Assembly (NCBI RefSeq): GCF_006716355.1
Contig: NZ_VFOW01000001.1
Span: forward strand, 4,092,001-4,156,000
Direction: 5' to 3'
Length of the DNA stretch: 64,000 bases
DNA from: Stackebrandtia endophytica
GTDB lineage: Bacteria > Actinomycetota > Actinomycetes > Mycobacteriales > Micromonosporaceae
Shown: positions 43,647-52,718 of the stretch, piece after piece
Numbering within the stretch: the stretch's first letter is position 1
Layout: each line of letters starts with the position of its first letter
The notes under the pieces: generated by a model
Told to the model about the DNA's origin: nothing
The model's input: the letters and a program-made list of their open reading frames with translations, nothing else
Database searches by the model: none
Position numbers and translations under genes: made by a program

Positions 43647-44447
43647 CTAATTGAAGAACCGGAAGTCGGTGAACCAGCCGGCCGCCAGCGCCATGACGTA
43701 GAAGTCGGCCAGTGCCAGCGAGCCCAACGTGATCCACGCCCACATCATGTGGCGGGCGTTGAGGGCGGACACCCAGGTCCAGATGCGGTACCGGATGGGG
43801 TGTTTGGAGAAGTGCTTCAGTCGACCGCCGGTGACGTGGCGACACGAGTGGCATCCGAAGGTATACAGGCACAACAGCACGACGTTGGCCAACAGGATGA
43901 GGTTTCCGACGCCCAGACCGAACCGGCCGCCGGGGAACATCGCCAGTATCGCGTCCCACGCGTTGACCGCCACGATGAGCGCGGCGAGGTAGAACGTGTA
44001 ACGGTGGATGTTCTGCATGATCAACGGGAACCGGGTCTCACCGGAGTAGGACTTGTGCCCGTCGGGAACGGCGCAGGCCGGTGGGGACAGCCAGAACGAC
44101 CGGTAGTACGCCTTGCGGTAGTAGTAGCAGCTGATGCGGAAGACCAGCAGGAACGGCAGGCTCAGGGCCGCGTAGGGGATGAGCGGGTGGTCGGGAAGAA
44201 ATCGCCCGAAGTGCGCGGCTTCGGGGATGCAACCGGTGGACACGCAGGGTGAGTAGAACGGGGTCAGGTAACCGTATTGCCCGATCCAGTAGTCGCTCTG
44301 CATGAAGACGCGCACGGTGGCATAGGTGACCCAGGCGGTGAGGCCCAGGAAAGTCACCAGCGGTGCCAGCCACCATCTGTCGGTTCGTAGGGTGCGTTCC
44401 GCGATCGCGGCTCGTGGACGCCTGGCCGGCGCCGTCGTGGATGTCAT
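43647..44447 (-). CDS. sdhC: Succinate dehydrogenase membrane anchor (Sdh1-type, cytochrome b)
   Basis: 266 residues from the ATG at 44447; a GTG 57 bases upstream is a weaker option. Five membrane segments are visible, including APLVTFLGLTAWVTYATVRVF, LIPYAALSLPFLLVFRIS, FYLAALIVAVNAWDAILAMF, LILLANVVLLCLYTFGCHSC and MMWAWITLGSLALADFYVMAL. Conserved histidines in NIHRYT, GCHSCRH and NARHMMW could bind haem b. This large single anchor is of the mycobacterial Rv0249c type, which uses menaquinone. It is the first gene of the operon, 675 bp from the divergent peptide-binding protein gene. Confidence 0.88.
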   Translation of the reverse strand: MTSTTAPARRPRAAIAERTLRTDRWWLAPLVTFLGLTAWVTYATVRVFMQSDYWIGQYGYLTPFYSPCVSTGCIPEAAHFGRFLPDHPLIPYAALSLPFLLVFRISCYYYRKAYYRSFWLSPPACAVPDGHKSYSGETRFPLIMQNIHRYTFYLAALIVAVNAWDAILAMFPGGRFGLGVGNLILLANVVLLCLYTFGCHSCRHVTGGRLKHFSKHPIRYRIWTWVSALNARHMMWAWITLGSLALADFYVMALAAGWFTDFRFFN

Positions 44448-45122
44448 CGGAAGTTGCGCTCCCTCGCGCGAGATCGGTGAGCGCCAATACGACGCGGGAT
44501 CCACGCCAGTCGCGCCGGGGTTGAACCGGGTGGCTGGGCACTCGCGTCACAGTGGGCTCGCTGGTTTGCTGCGGCCCGCAGGATACCGCTTTTCGGAGTG
44601 AGGTGAATCATGCCCCGCCGCCGATCGGGTCCCGGTTATGGGATGTCGGTCACAAACGGTGTGATGACGGACCGTTTGATCCACTGTGGTTTTGATTGGT
44701 GGGGTATGCCGACGCCGACGGTGATGTGCCGTCCGAATGGCGCTATATCACACTGATTTTGACAATTAGTATGACTAAGTAGTCGGTGGAATCGGTGATT
44801 TGCCGTCCCCCGAATCGGCATCGCGTCCGATTATGGAACTAATGACCGATATGCGGCACCACATTGGTCACCACGAGTACCCGACCGGCTGCCAAGCAGC
44901 GTGATTCTTGCCATCGTGAGCGTGATCACCGGCAAGTCTGTCAAGTTTTCGTTTTCCTATCGTTATCAATTGGTGTGGTTTTCGCTGCTGAGAAACCCGA
45001 ATTCTGGGTTAGCGTTCCGCATTACGTGGCCATCAGGCCGCCTCATCCCTCTTCGCCGCCGGCGCCTTATGCCATTGATCCGGTTCGGTGAAGCCATGAG
45101 AACGACTAACTATGGAGACTCG
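44448..45122. other. Long AT-richer intergenic region between sdhC and the first peptide importer
   Basis: No gene is supported in these 675 bp. It holds a perfect 7-bp inverted repeat AAACGGT-N10-ACCGTTT (44654-44677) and a TTGACA (44759-44764) that could be a -35 box without a clear -10. An inverted pair CTTGCC...GGCAAG (44907-44936) is also present. Promoters for both the sdh operon and the ABC operon must lie here. Confidence 0.45.
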
Positions 45123-46730
45123 ATGGTGCGCAACAAACGCGTTATCACCGCCATCTCCGCTGTGGCGCTGGCCGGCCTCGGTCTCGCAGCTTGCGGGAGT
45201 GGCGATGGCGGAAGCAGCAGCGGCGGAGGCGACGGCACACTGCGGCTCGGTAACTCCGAACCCCAGAACCTGATCCCGCCGAACGTCCAGGAGACCGCCG
45301 GCGGTGACGTGGTGGACCTGCTCTACGCCGGTCTGTACACCTATGACATGGAGGGCAACCTCGAGCCGGTGCTGGCCGAGGACGTTCCCCAGTCCGAGGA
45401 CAACAAGGTCTGGACCATCAAGGTCGGTGAAGGGCACACCTTCCAAAACGGTGAGGCCATCAACGCCGACACCTTCGTCAAGACCTGGAACTACGCCGTT
45501 CACGGCGACAACGCCAACTACGGCGCCTCGTTCTTCAAGCAGATCGACGGCTGGCAGGACATGCAGTTGGGCTCCGACGGTGACGCCGCCGCGGCCGACG
45601 AACTGTCCGGTGTCGTCGCGTTGGACGAGTACACCCTTGAGATCACCCTGTCCGACCCGTGGGTCGGCTTCCCGGTGACCCTGGGCTACTCGGCGTTCAT
45701 GCCGCTGGCCGACGAGTGCCTGGCCGACATCGACGCCTGCAACGAGACCCCGATCGGCAACGGCCCGTACCAGATCGACGGCAAGTGGAACCACAACCAG
45801 TCGATCCACATGGACCGCTGGGACGGCTTCAAGGGCACCCAGCCCTCGATCGAGCGCATCGAGTTCAAGATCTACACCGGTGACGCCACCGCGTGGCCCG
45901 ACTTCGAGGCCGGCAAGATCGACATCGCCGCGCCCAACGCCGAGCAGTACGAGGTCGCCAAGAACACCTACGGCGACAAGATGTTCGAGGACGAGACCGC
46001 GCAGGCGTGGGGCCTCGGCTTCCCCGTCTACGACGACGTCTTCAGCGACCCGGACGTCCGCAAGGCCTTCTCCATGGCGATCGACCGTCAGGCCTACATC
46101 GACGGCCTGTTCCAGGGCCGTTACACCGTGGCGAACTCCTACGCTCCCGCGGCGATCCCCGGCCACCTGGACAACACCTGTGGCGACGCGTGCAGCTTCG
46201 ACCCCGAAGCCGCCAAGGACCTGCTGGCCACGACCGACTTCCCGATGGACAAGACCGTCGAGCTGTGGGTCAACAGTGGACCGGGTGAGGACTACCTGAA
46301 GGTGCTGGGCGACCAGCTGTCGGCGAACCTGGGCATCGAGTACGTCCTGAAGACCCTCGAATGGCCGGACTTCCTGACCAAGAAGGACAACCGCGAGCTG
46401 ACCGGTCCGTTCCTCACCGGATGGTCCCCGGACTACCCGCTGAGCCAGAACTACATGGAGCCGCTGTACGGCGGTGGACCGGACAACGACTTCGGTTACC
46501 ACGGCGAGGAGTTCGAGCAGCTGCTGGCCGAGGGCAACCGGGCCGAAGACCTCGAAGACGCCCTGGTCAAGTACCAGGAGGCGGAGAAGGCGCTCGCCGC
46601 CGACCTGCCGATGGCGCCGATCTGGGTCACCCGGACCGCCACCGTGATCGGCGACAACGTCGACCCGGCCTCCTTCCAGCGCAACCCCATCCTGGGCACC
46701 ATCGACTTCACCGCCCTGAAGTTGGGGTAG
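45123..46730 (+). CDS. Oligopeptide/dipeptide ABC transporter substrate-binding lipoprotein (importer 1)
   Basis: 535 residues from the ATG at 45123, chosen by GGAG 5 bases upstream and by its short lipoprotein signal MVRNKRVITAISAVALAGLGLAAC; longer in-frame starts at 45096 and 44901 have no support. Family 5 solute-binding protein: LRLGNSEPQNLIPPNV near the mature N-terminus, KVWTIKVGEGHTFQNGEAINADTF, and DPDVRKAFSMAIDRQAYIDG. It binds peptides outside the membrane. Two Cys pairs (DECLADIDAC and NTCGDAC) suggest disulfides. It is transcribed with the two permeases and two ATPases that follow, though a 200-bp gap separates it from the first permease. Confidence 0.92.
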   Translation: MVRNKRVITAISAVALAGLGLAACGSGDGGSSSGGGDGTLRLGNSEPQNLIPPNVQETAGGDVVDLLYAGLYTYDMEGNLEPVLAEDVPQSEDNKVWTIKVGEGHTFQNGEAINADTFVKTWNYAVHGDNANYGASFFKQIDGWQDMQLGSDGDAAAADELSGVVALDEYTLEITLSDPWVGFPVTLGYSAFMPLADECLADIDACNETPIGNGPYQIDGKWNHNQSIHMDRWDGFKGTQPSIERIEFKIYTGDATAWPDFEAGKIDIAAPNAEQYEVAKNTYGDKMFEDETAQAWGLGFPVYDDVFSDPDVRKAFSMAIDRQAYIDGLFQGRYTVANSYAPAAIPGHLDNTCGDACSFDPEAAKDLLATTDFPMDKTVELWVNSGPGEDYLKVLGDQLSANLGIEYVLKTLEWPDFLTKKDNRELTGPFLTGWSPDYPLSQNYMEPLYGGGPDNDFGYHGEEFEQLLAEGNRAEDLEDALVKYQEAEKALAADLPMAPIWVTRTATVIGDNVDPASFQRNPILGTIDFTALKLG

Positions 46731-46931
46731 CCCACCAGGGGCCGGTCCGTCACACCGGATCGGCCCCACCAATCTTCGGTGGCGATCTCACATCGCTCAT
46801 CGAACCGCTGTCGGCTCCCTCGTCGACGGCATCCGTCACGGGTGGCGGCCAACGGCATCGGCCGCCACCCACCTCCCCACCTCGAATCGACAGGTGATCG
46901 CGTTGGACGAATCGAATCGGAAGGGCCGGTC

Positions 46932-47936
46932 GTGGGACGTTATGTGATCCGACGGCTGCTTCAGGCGGTCCTCACCCTGTTCTTTGTCCTGTTCCTGCTG
47001 CACTATCTGTTGTCCCTGGCCATTCAGGTCAACGGCAACCCCGCGCGGACCTTCTTCGGCGACAAACCCGTCACCGCCGAGCAGTTGGCCGCCGTCGAAG
47101 CCAAGTTCGGCACCGACGACCCCTGCCTCGACACGATCGGTGACCCCTGCCTCGGCATGTTCGGCAAGCGCATGGGCGACTGGCTGACCCTCGACTTCGG
47201 TACCACCTTCCACGGGTACTCGGTCACCGAGCAGATCGCGCAGGCCGTGCCGCCCACCCTGATCCTGTTCGCGATCAGTACCGCCGTGTGGGTACTGATC
47301 GGGATCACCGCGGGTGTGCTCGCCGCGATGAAACGCGGCAAGTTCTTCGACTATCTCGTCCGCACCGGAACGACGTTCACCGTCGCCGTGCCGACCTTCC
47401 TTCTTCTGGTGATCACCCAACAACTGGTCGGGGTGTCACTGGGCAACTGGGCACGAAGTACCTTCGGCCGAGACAGCGTGCTCGGCATCGTCTTCCAGCC
47501 CTCCTACGACCACGACCATCCGTTCCTGTCGCTGCTGGTTCCGGGAATCCTGTTGGGCGCCTTCGGCATCGCCGGCATCACCCGACTGTCGCGAACCTCG
47601 ATGCTGGAGAACCTGCGCGCCGACTTCGTGCGCACCGCGAAGGCGAAGGGCTTGAGACCCAGGCGGGTCACGGTGGTTCACACCCTGCGCAACTCGCTGA
47701 TCCCGGTGATCACCCTGATCGGGTTCGCCATGGCCGACGCGCTGGGCGGAACCGTCATCACCGAAGGCATCTACAGCATCCCCGGCATGGGCGGGTTGGC
47801 CTTCTCGGCGACTCGGGACAACGACCTGACCATGGTCATCGCGATCGTGGCGATCCTGTCGGTGTCGTTCATGCTCGTGACGCTGATCATCGACCTGCTG
47901 TACGCCGTGCTCGACCCGAGGATTCGCTATGAGTAG
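46932..47936 (+). CDS. Peptide ABC transporter permease, DppB/OppB type (importer 1)
   Basis: 334 residues from the GTG at 46932 (GGAAGGG upstream; start matches GRYVIRRLLQAVLTLFFVLFLL). Six membrane segments. The large first extracytoplasmic loop (~30-85) is longer than usual and includes DDPCLDTIGDPC, two cysteines that are likely oxidised. ADFVRTAKAKGLRPRRVTVVHTLRN is the EAA loop that contacts the ATPase. The next gene starts 8 bp inside its end. Confidence 0.92.
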   Translation: MGRYVIRRLLQAVLTLFFVLFLLHYLLSLAIQVNGNPARTFFGDKPVTAEQLAAVEAKFGTDDPCLDTIGDPCLGMFGKRMGDWLTLDFGTTFHGYSVTEQIAQAVPPTLILFAISTAVWVLIGITAGVLAAMKRGKFFDYLVRTGTTFTVAVPTFLLLVITQQLVGVSLGNWARSTFGRDSVLGIVFQPSYDHDHPFLSLLVPGILLGAFGIAGITRLSRTSMLENLRADFVRTAKAKGLRPRRVTVVHTLRNSLIPVITLIGFAMADALGGTVITEGIYSIPGMGGLAFSATRDNDLTMVIAIVAILSVSFMLVTLIIDLLYAVLDPRIRYE

Positions 47937-48864
47937 TGACATCAACGAACGCGTCGAGGAGAACCTCGACGAACCGGCGACCCAACGTTCGGCCGGTCTG
48001 TGGCGCGACGCCATCCGGGATCTGCGCAAGCGCCCCACGGTGATCATCTCGCTGCTGGTCATCCTCGCGGTGCTGGCGATCGGCTTCTTCCCGTCGCTGT
48101 TCACCAGCACGAACCCGAAGGCCTGCGACATCTCGCTGAACAAGGCGCCGGCCGCGCCGGGCCACCCGTTCGGGTTCAGCCACGAGGGCTGCGACTACTA
48201 CGCGCAGACCATCTACGGTGCCGGACCGTCCATTCAGCTGTCGCTGATGGTCGTGACCGGAACCTTGATCATCGGTGGCCTGCTGGGCATCCTCGCCGGC
48301 TTCTACGGCGGTTGGCTCGACGTGCTGTTCTCCCGCGCGGTCGACGTGTTCAACTCGATCCCGTTCCTGCTGGGCGCGATCCTGCTGCTGACGATGTTCC
48401 GCGACCTGCAGATCCCGTTCCTGAGCACCCGATTGCAGGCGATCATCCCGGCCGTCATCACGCTGATCATCTTCGGGTGGACCAGCACGATGCGATTGGT
48501 GAGAGCCAGCGTCATCGAGGCGCGGAACCTCGACTACGTGCACGCCGCCCGGTCGCTGGGCGCCTCCAACCGGCGCCTGATGTTCCGGCACATCCTGCCC
48601 AACGCGATCGCGCCGGTGGTCTCACTGATTCCACTGTCGATCGCCGGAATGATCTCGGTCGAGGCGACCCTGTCGTTCCTGGGGTTGGGAGTCCGCAAAC
48701 CCGAGATCACCTGGGGACTCATGATCGACGACGCCACCAAGTGGTTCGTCAACGGGTACCCGATGCTGCTGCTGATTCCCAGCGCGTTCCTCATCGCGAC
48801 CGTGTTGGCCTTCGTTCTGCTGGGCGACGCACTGCGCGACGCCCTCGACCCCAAGCTGCGCTGA
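47929..48864 (+). CDS. Peptide ABC transporter permease, DppC/OppC type (importer 1)
   Basis: 311 residues. N-terminal cytoplasmic arm, then helix VIISLLVILAVLAIGFFPSLF and five further helices. The first extracytoplasmic loop has two cysteines (PKACDIS and HEGCDYY). LDYVHAARSLGASNRRLMFRHILPNA is the EAA loop. Its ATG overlaps the DppB-type permease by 8 bp (47929-47936), indicating coupled translation of a heterodimeric channel. A strong GGAGG for the next gene follows. Confidence 0.92.
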   Translation: MSSDINERVEENLDEPATQRSAGLWRDAIRDLRKRPTVIISLLVILAVLAIGFFPSLFTSTNPKACDISLNKAPAAPGHPFGFSHEGCDYYAQTIYGAGPSIQLSLMVVTGTLIIGGLLGILAGFYGGWLDVLFSRAVDVFNSIPFLLGAILLLTMFRDLQIPFLSTRLQAIIPAVITLIIFGWTSTMRLVRASVIEARNLDYVHAARSLGASNRRLMFRHILPNAIAPVVSLIPLSIAGMISVEATLSFLGLGVRKPEITWGLMIDDATKWFVNGYPMLLLIPSAFLIATVLAFVLLGDALRDALDPKLR

Positions 48865-48879
48865 CCGGAGGTGGGTGCT

Positions 48880-49926
48880 GTGAGCATTGATTTGGATCGA
48901 TCCGACAACGATGCCGTGGCCGGACTGCCCGGTTACCGTGAGGACGCCACGCTGCTGGAGGTCGACGACCTTCGGGTGGAGTTCCACACTCGCGACGGTG
49001 TCGCTCGCGCGGTCAACGGGGTCAACCTCCGCCTCGCCGCCGGGCAGACCGTCGCGGTGGTGGGGGAGTCCGGTTCCGGCAAGAGTGTCACCGCCCAGGC
49101 CATCATGGGCATCTTGGAGGAGCCACCGGCCCGCGTCGCCGGCGGCGAGATCCGGTACCGGGGCGTCGACCTGCTGAAGCTGTCGGCCGATCAGCGCCGC
49201 CGCATCCGGGCCAACCACATCGCGATGGTGTTCCAGGACGCGCTCTCGGCTTTGAACCCGGTATGGACGGTCGGCTTCCAGTTGTCGGAGCTGTTCCGCA
49301 CCCACCGGGGCATGTCCCGAAAGGACGCCAAGAAGCGGTCGATCGAGCTGCTCGACATGGTGCGCATCCCGGCGGCCGCCCAGCGCGTCAACGAGTACCC
49401 GCACCAGTTCTCCGGCGGTATGCGACAGCGCGTCATGATCGCGATGGCGCTGGCCCTGGACCCGAAGGTGCTCATCGCCGACGAGCCCACCACCGCGCTC
49501 GACGTGACCGTGCAGGCCCAGATCATGCGACTGCTGGCCGAGATCCAGGCCGAACGGCACATGGGGATGATCCTGATCACCCACGACCTGGGCGTGGTCG
49601 CCGACGTCGCCGACGACATCACCGTCATGTACGCCGGTCGCGCGGTGGAGCAGGCCGGAGTGGGCGACACCTTCGCCACCCCGGCTCACCCGTACACCAA
49701 GGCGTTGCTGCGATCCATCCCGCGGTTGGACGTCAAGGGTCAACAGCTCGAGGTGATCGCCGGCCTTCCGCCGACCCTCACCGACATCCCGCCCGGTTGC
49801 GCGTTCGCACCGCGATGCACCTACGCCAAGGACATCTGTCGAACCGAGCAGCCACCACTGCGGACGGTGGCCGACGGCCGCGCGTCGGCCTGCCACTTCG
49901 CGAAGGAGGTCATGACCGATGTCTGA
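48880..49926 (+). CDS. Peptide ABC transporter ATPase, DppD/OppD type (importer 1)
   Basis: 348 residues from the GTG at 48880, preceded by GGAGG at 8 bases. Walker [17 protein letters not shown]-loop [11 protein letters not shown], signature [14 protein letters not shown] and Walker [14 protein letters not shown] with the switch His in LITHDLGVV are all intact. The C-terminal oligopeptide/dipeptide-specific extension holds cysteines ([15 protein letters not shown]) that in OppD homologues bind an Fe-S cluster or zinc. Partner of the next gene, which it overlaps by 8 bp. Confidence 0.94.
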   Translation: MSIDLDRSDNDAVAGLPGYREDATLLEVDDLRVEFHTRDGVARAVNGVNLRLAAGQTVAVVGESGSGKSVTAQAIMGILEEPPARVAGGEIRYRGVDLLKLSADQRRRIRANHIAMVFQDALSALNPVWTVGFQLSELFRTHRGMSRKDAKKRSIELLDMVRIPAAAQRVNEYPHQFSGGMRQRVMIAMALALDPKVLIADEPTTALDVTVQAQIMRLLAEIQAERHMGMILITHDLGVVADVADDITVMYAGRAVEQAGVGDTFATPAHPYTKALLRSIPRLDVKGQQLEVIAGLPPTLTDIPPGCAFAPRCTYAKDICRTEQPPLRTVADGRASACHFAKEVMTDV

Positions 49927-50995
49927 ACCGGTACTCCAGGTGGAGAACCTGGTCAAACACTTCCCGATCAGGCAGGGTGTCGTCATCAAGCGCGCCGTCG
50001 GTCAGGTGAAGGCCGTCGACGGGGTCGACATCACCCTGCAGCGGGGCGAGACCCTCGGCGTGGTCGGGGAGTCCGGCTGCGGAAAGTCCACACTGGCGAA
50101 ACTGCTGGTCGGGTTGGAGAAGCCCACCTCCGGTGCCATCCGGGTGCACGGCGAGGACGTGACCCGGTTGGGCCGCAGCGGAATGCGCCGACTGCGGCGC
50201 AACGTCCAGATGGTTTTCCAGGATCCCTACACCTCGCTGAACCCGCGGATGACCGTCGGCGACATCATCGCCGAGCCCTACGTCATCCACCCCGACGCGG
50301 TGCCGAAGTCGGGTAGGAAGGCCGCCGTCAAGGAATTGATCGACATGGTCGGCCTCAACCCCGACCACATCAGTCGCTACCCGCACCAGTTCTCCGGTGG
50401 TCAACGGCAGCGCATCGGCATCGCCCGCGCGTTGGCGCTGAAGCCGGAGATCCTGATCTGCGACGAACCGGTCTCCGCGCTCGACGTGTCCATTCAGGGG
50501 CAGGTCATCAACCTGTTGGAGCAGTTGCAGGACGAACTGGGACTGTCCTACCTGTTCATCGCCCACGACCTGTCGGTGGTGCGACACATCGCCGACCGCG
50601 TCGCGGTGATGTACCTGGGCAAGGTCGCCGAGACCGGTTCCGAGGACGAGATCTACGGCCGGTCGATGCACCCCTACACTCAGGCGCTGCTGTCGGCGGT
50701 GCCGGTTCCGGATCCGCAGTTGCGGGGGCAGCGCGACGAGATCGTGCTTGAGGGCGACGTCCCGTCGCCGGCCGATCCGCCGTCGGGTTGCCGGTTCCGG
50801 ACTCGCTGCTTCAAGGCGCGCAGCGAGTGGGCGAAGACGGCTACCGATGAGGAGTTGGAGACCACTCCGCTCGCCGAGCGGGCTCCCGCGATCTGTAAGA
50901 CGGAGCTTCCGTTGCTGGAGGCACGTCCCGGTGGTGCCCACCCGGTGGCCTGTCACTTCGCACAACAGCGCGATGTGGTGCACGCCAACGGATAA
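49919..50995 (+). CDS. Peptide ABC transporter ATPase, DppF/OppF type (importer 1)
   Basis: 358 residues. Walker [15 protein letters not shown], signature [17 protein letters not shown], Walker [15 protein letters not shown], switch His in [14 protein letters not shown]. The OppF-type C-terminal extension has [17 protein letters not shown] and a final CHFAQQ. Overlaps the DppD-type gene by 8 bp and ends the first importer operon, followed by a near-perfect terminator. Confidence 0.94.
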   Translation: MSEPVLQVENLVKHFPIRQGVVIKRAVGQVKAVDGVDITLQRGETLGVVGESGCGKSTLAKLLVGLEKPTSGAIRVHGEDVTRLGRSGMRRLRRNVQMVFQDPYTSLNPRMTVGDIIAEPYVIHPDAVPKSGRKAAVKELIDMVGLNPDHISRYPHQFSGGQRQRIGIARALALKPEILICDEPVSALDVSIQGQVINLLEQLQDELGLSYLFIAHDLSVVRHIADRVAVMYLGKVAETGSEDEIYGRSMHPYTQALLSAVPVPDPQLRGQRDEIVLEGDVPSPADPPSGCRFRTRCFKARSEWAKTATDEELETTPLAERAPAICKTELPLLEARPGGAHPVACHFAQQRDVVHANG

Positions 50996-51015
50996 CTCGT
51001 CCGGCTCACCCTGGA

Positions 51016-51052
51016 CTGATGCCGCCGACGATCACATCGTCGGCGGCATCAG
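51016..51052 (+). terminator. Terminator of the first peptide importer operon
   Basis: Perfect 17-bp arms 51016-51032 and 51036-51052 with a 3-base loop, 21 bp after the stop codon. Confidence 0.85.
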
Positions 51053-51613
51053 TGTGTGTGCGGCACGACCGTGCCGCCCGTGACGGGGCACGGTGGTGTC
51101 ACACGTCGTGGTCAAGTGAATTGCCGGGCCCGGCCGAGTCAAGGTTTTTTGTGGATCTCACCGTCAAATTCCGTCATTTGATGGTGCTTTGTGGAGCGTT
51201 ATGGTCCGTGGTCGGGAGATTTGTCGAGGTCATGGTGTGTTAATGAAGAAACGATCTCAGAATCCACAATCATGCCCATAATTGTCAGCTCTTCGGTCAT
51301 CACGGCTTGCCCGGCCGGGGGGTTTCTCGGAGGGAAAGCGCTTACTTTTGACAGCCCGCATGAACGATTTGTCGCTTGCGCGGAGTTTTGTCCAATTTAT
51401 AAAGTCCGCCTTGTCTGATATGTGGCATAAATTGGCCCAGACTTGACCGTTGTGGCCGACTTGTTATCCGACCGTTGGTTTTTCGGTGCTCTGCGCCGGG
51501 TTGTCGACGAGTACGGTGATCGGAATGCAGGGTGTAGTGGGAATCACTCATGAATGTGCACACTCCCACCACGCCCCAACCGAGGATCAACGAGTGGAAA
51601 GGCCGGTGGGCCG
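51053..51613. other. AT-rich region between the two peptide importer operons
   Basis: 561 bp with no gene. A 6-bp inverted repeat TCAAAT/ATTTGA lies at 51164-51181. AAGCGCTT (51336-51343) is LacI-operator-like. A candidate promoter follows: TTGCGC (51376-51381), 16-bp spacer, TATAAA (51398-51403), which would give a leader of about 200 nt before the permease gene. Confidence 0.45.
51376..51403 (+). promoter_or_regulatory. Candidate promoter of the second peptide importer operon
   Basis: TTGCGC-N16-TATAAA with a perfect 8-bp palindrome AAGCGCTT 32 bp upstream of the -35 box. Confidence 0.4.
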
Positions 51614-52666
51614 ATGAGCGATGTCGACAACCGCTCGACAACGCCGCAGACCAGCGATGCGCCAGTCCAGCCCCCGGTCGCATTGGCCGTAGTGGACGAC
51701 GAGCCCGGTCCCGACGTCCCCAAGGAGATCGTCGGGCGTTCGCCGATGCAGTTGGCGTGGGCGCGCTTGAAGCGGGACCGCACCGCCAAGGTCACCGGAA
51801 CACTCATCATCGTGCTGTTGGTGCTGTCCTACGGTGCTCCACTCTGGTCGATGATCTACGGCTTCGACGCCTACGACCAGAACCCCGAAAAGCTCGACGG
51901 CAGTGCGATCCCACTGGGCGTTCTCGGCGGAATCAGCGGCGAACACTGGTTGGGGGTGGTTCCCGGTAACGGCCAAGACGTCCTCATGACGTTGCTGTAC
52001 GGCATCCGCACCTCGGTGTCCATCGCCATCGTGTCGGCCATCGTCGTCGTCGCCATCGGCGCCATCATCGGTGCCATCGCCGGCTACGTCGGTGGCTGGA
52101 TCGACGCGGTGATCTCCTGGTTCATCGACGTCATGTTGAGCCTGCCGTTCCTGGTGTTCGCGCTGGCGATCGTTCCCATCATCACCAACCTGATCCTGGG
52201 CGGACCCGCCGCCAGACCACTGTGGCTGTCAGCCACGATGCTGCTGGTCACCTTCATGATCTTCTACTGGATGAGCACCGCCCGCCTGGTCCGAGGGCAG
52301 ATCCTGTCCCTGCGGGAACGCGAGTTCGTCGAGGCCGCCCGCGCATGCGGTGCCGGCATGGGCCACATCGTCTTCAAACAGTTGCTGCCCAACGTGTGGG
52401 CCCCCATCCTGGTGTCGTTCTCCCTGCTGGTGCCGGCCCTGGTGGCGGCCGAGGCATACCTGGCCTTCCTGGGAATCGGCGTCGGGGAGCCCCACCCGGT
52501 GTTGGGACGACTGGTCGCCAAGGCGGTCAACGGTGTCAAGGCGCAACAAACCGGCGCCTGGTTCCTCATGACACTCAGCGGCGGAACGATCCTGCTGCTC
52601 GTCCTGACCTTCAACATGTTTGGTGACGCGGTGCGTGACGCCCTGAACCCGAAGTCGAAAAAGTAG
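51614..52666 (+). CDS. Peptide ABC transporter permease, DppC/OppC type (importer 2)
   Basis: 350 residues from the ATG at 51614 (GAAAGG upstream). A ~60-residue N-terminal arm precedes helix VTGTLIIVLLVLSYGAPLWSM, then five helices. REFVEAARACGAGMGHIVFKQLLPNV is the EAA loop. Unlike importer 1, this permease gene comes first and lies upstream of the binding protein. Sequence differs from the 48-kb permease, so it is not a recent duplicate. Two short hydrophilic loops before the first conserved domain suggest an extended extracytoplasmic segment. Confidence 0.9.
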   Translation: MSDVDNRSTTPQTSDAPVQPPVALAVVDDEPGPDVPKEIVGRSPMQLAWARLKRDRTAKVTGTLIIVLLVLSYGAPLWSMIYGFDAYDQNPEKLDGSAIPLGVLGGISGEHWLGVVPGNGQDVLMTLLYGIRTSVSIAIVSAIVVVAIGAIIGAIAGYVGGWIDAVISWFIDVMLSLPFLVFALAIVPIITNLILGGPAARPLWLSATMLLVTFMIFYWMSTARLVRGQILSLREREFVEAARACGAGMGHIVFKQLLPNVWAPILVSFSLLVPALVAAEAYLAFLGIGVGEPHPVLGRLVAKAVNGVKAQQTGAWFLMTLSGGTILLLVLTFNMFGDAVRDALNPKSKK

Positions 52667-52718
52667 TGCCCGGTGGCCCCTTCGGCGTGACTGGGACGGA
52701 TGAATGAGGAGTAGGAAG

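Noticed and set aside
45033-46772. 579-residue minus-strand frame
   Set aside because: It is the antisense of the first peptide-binding lipoprotein gene. It uses low-quality codons for a GC-rich genome and has no domain.
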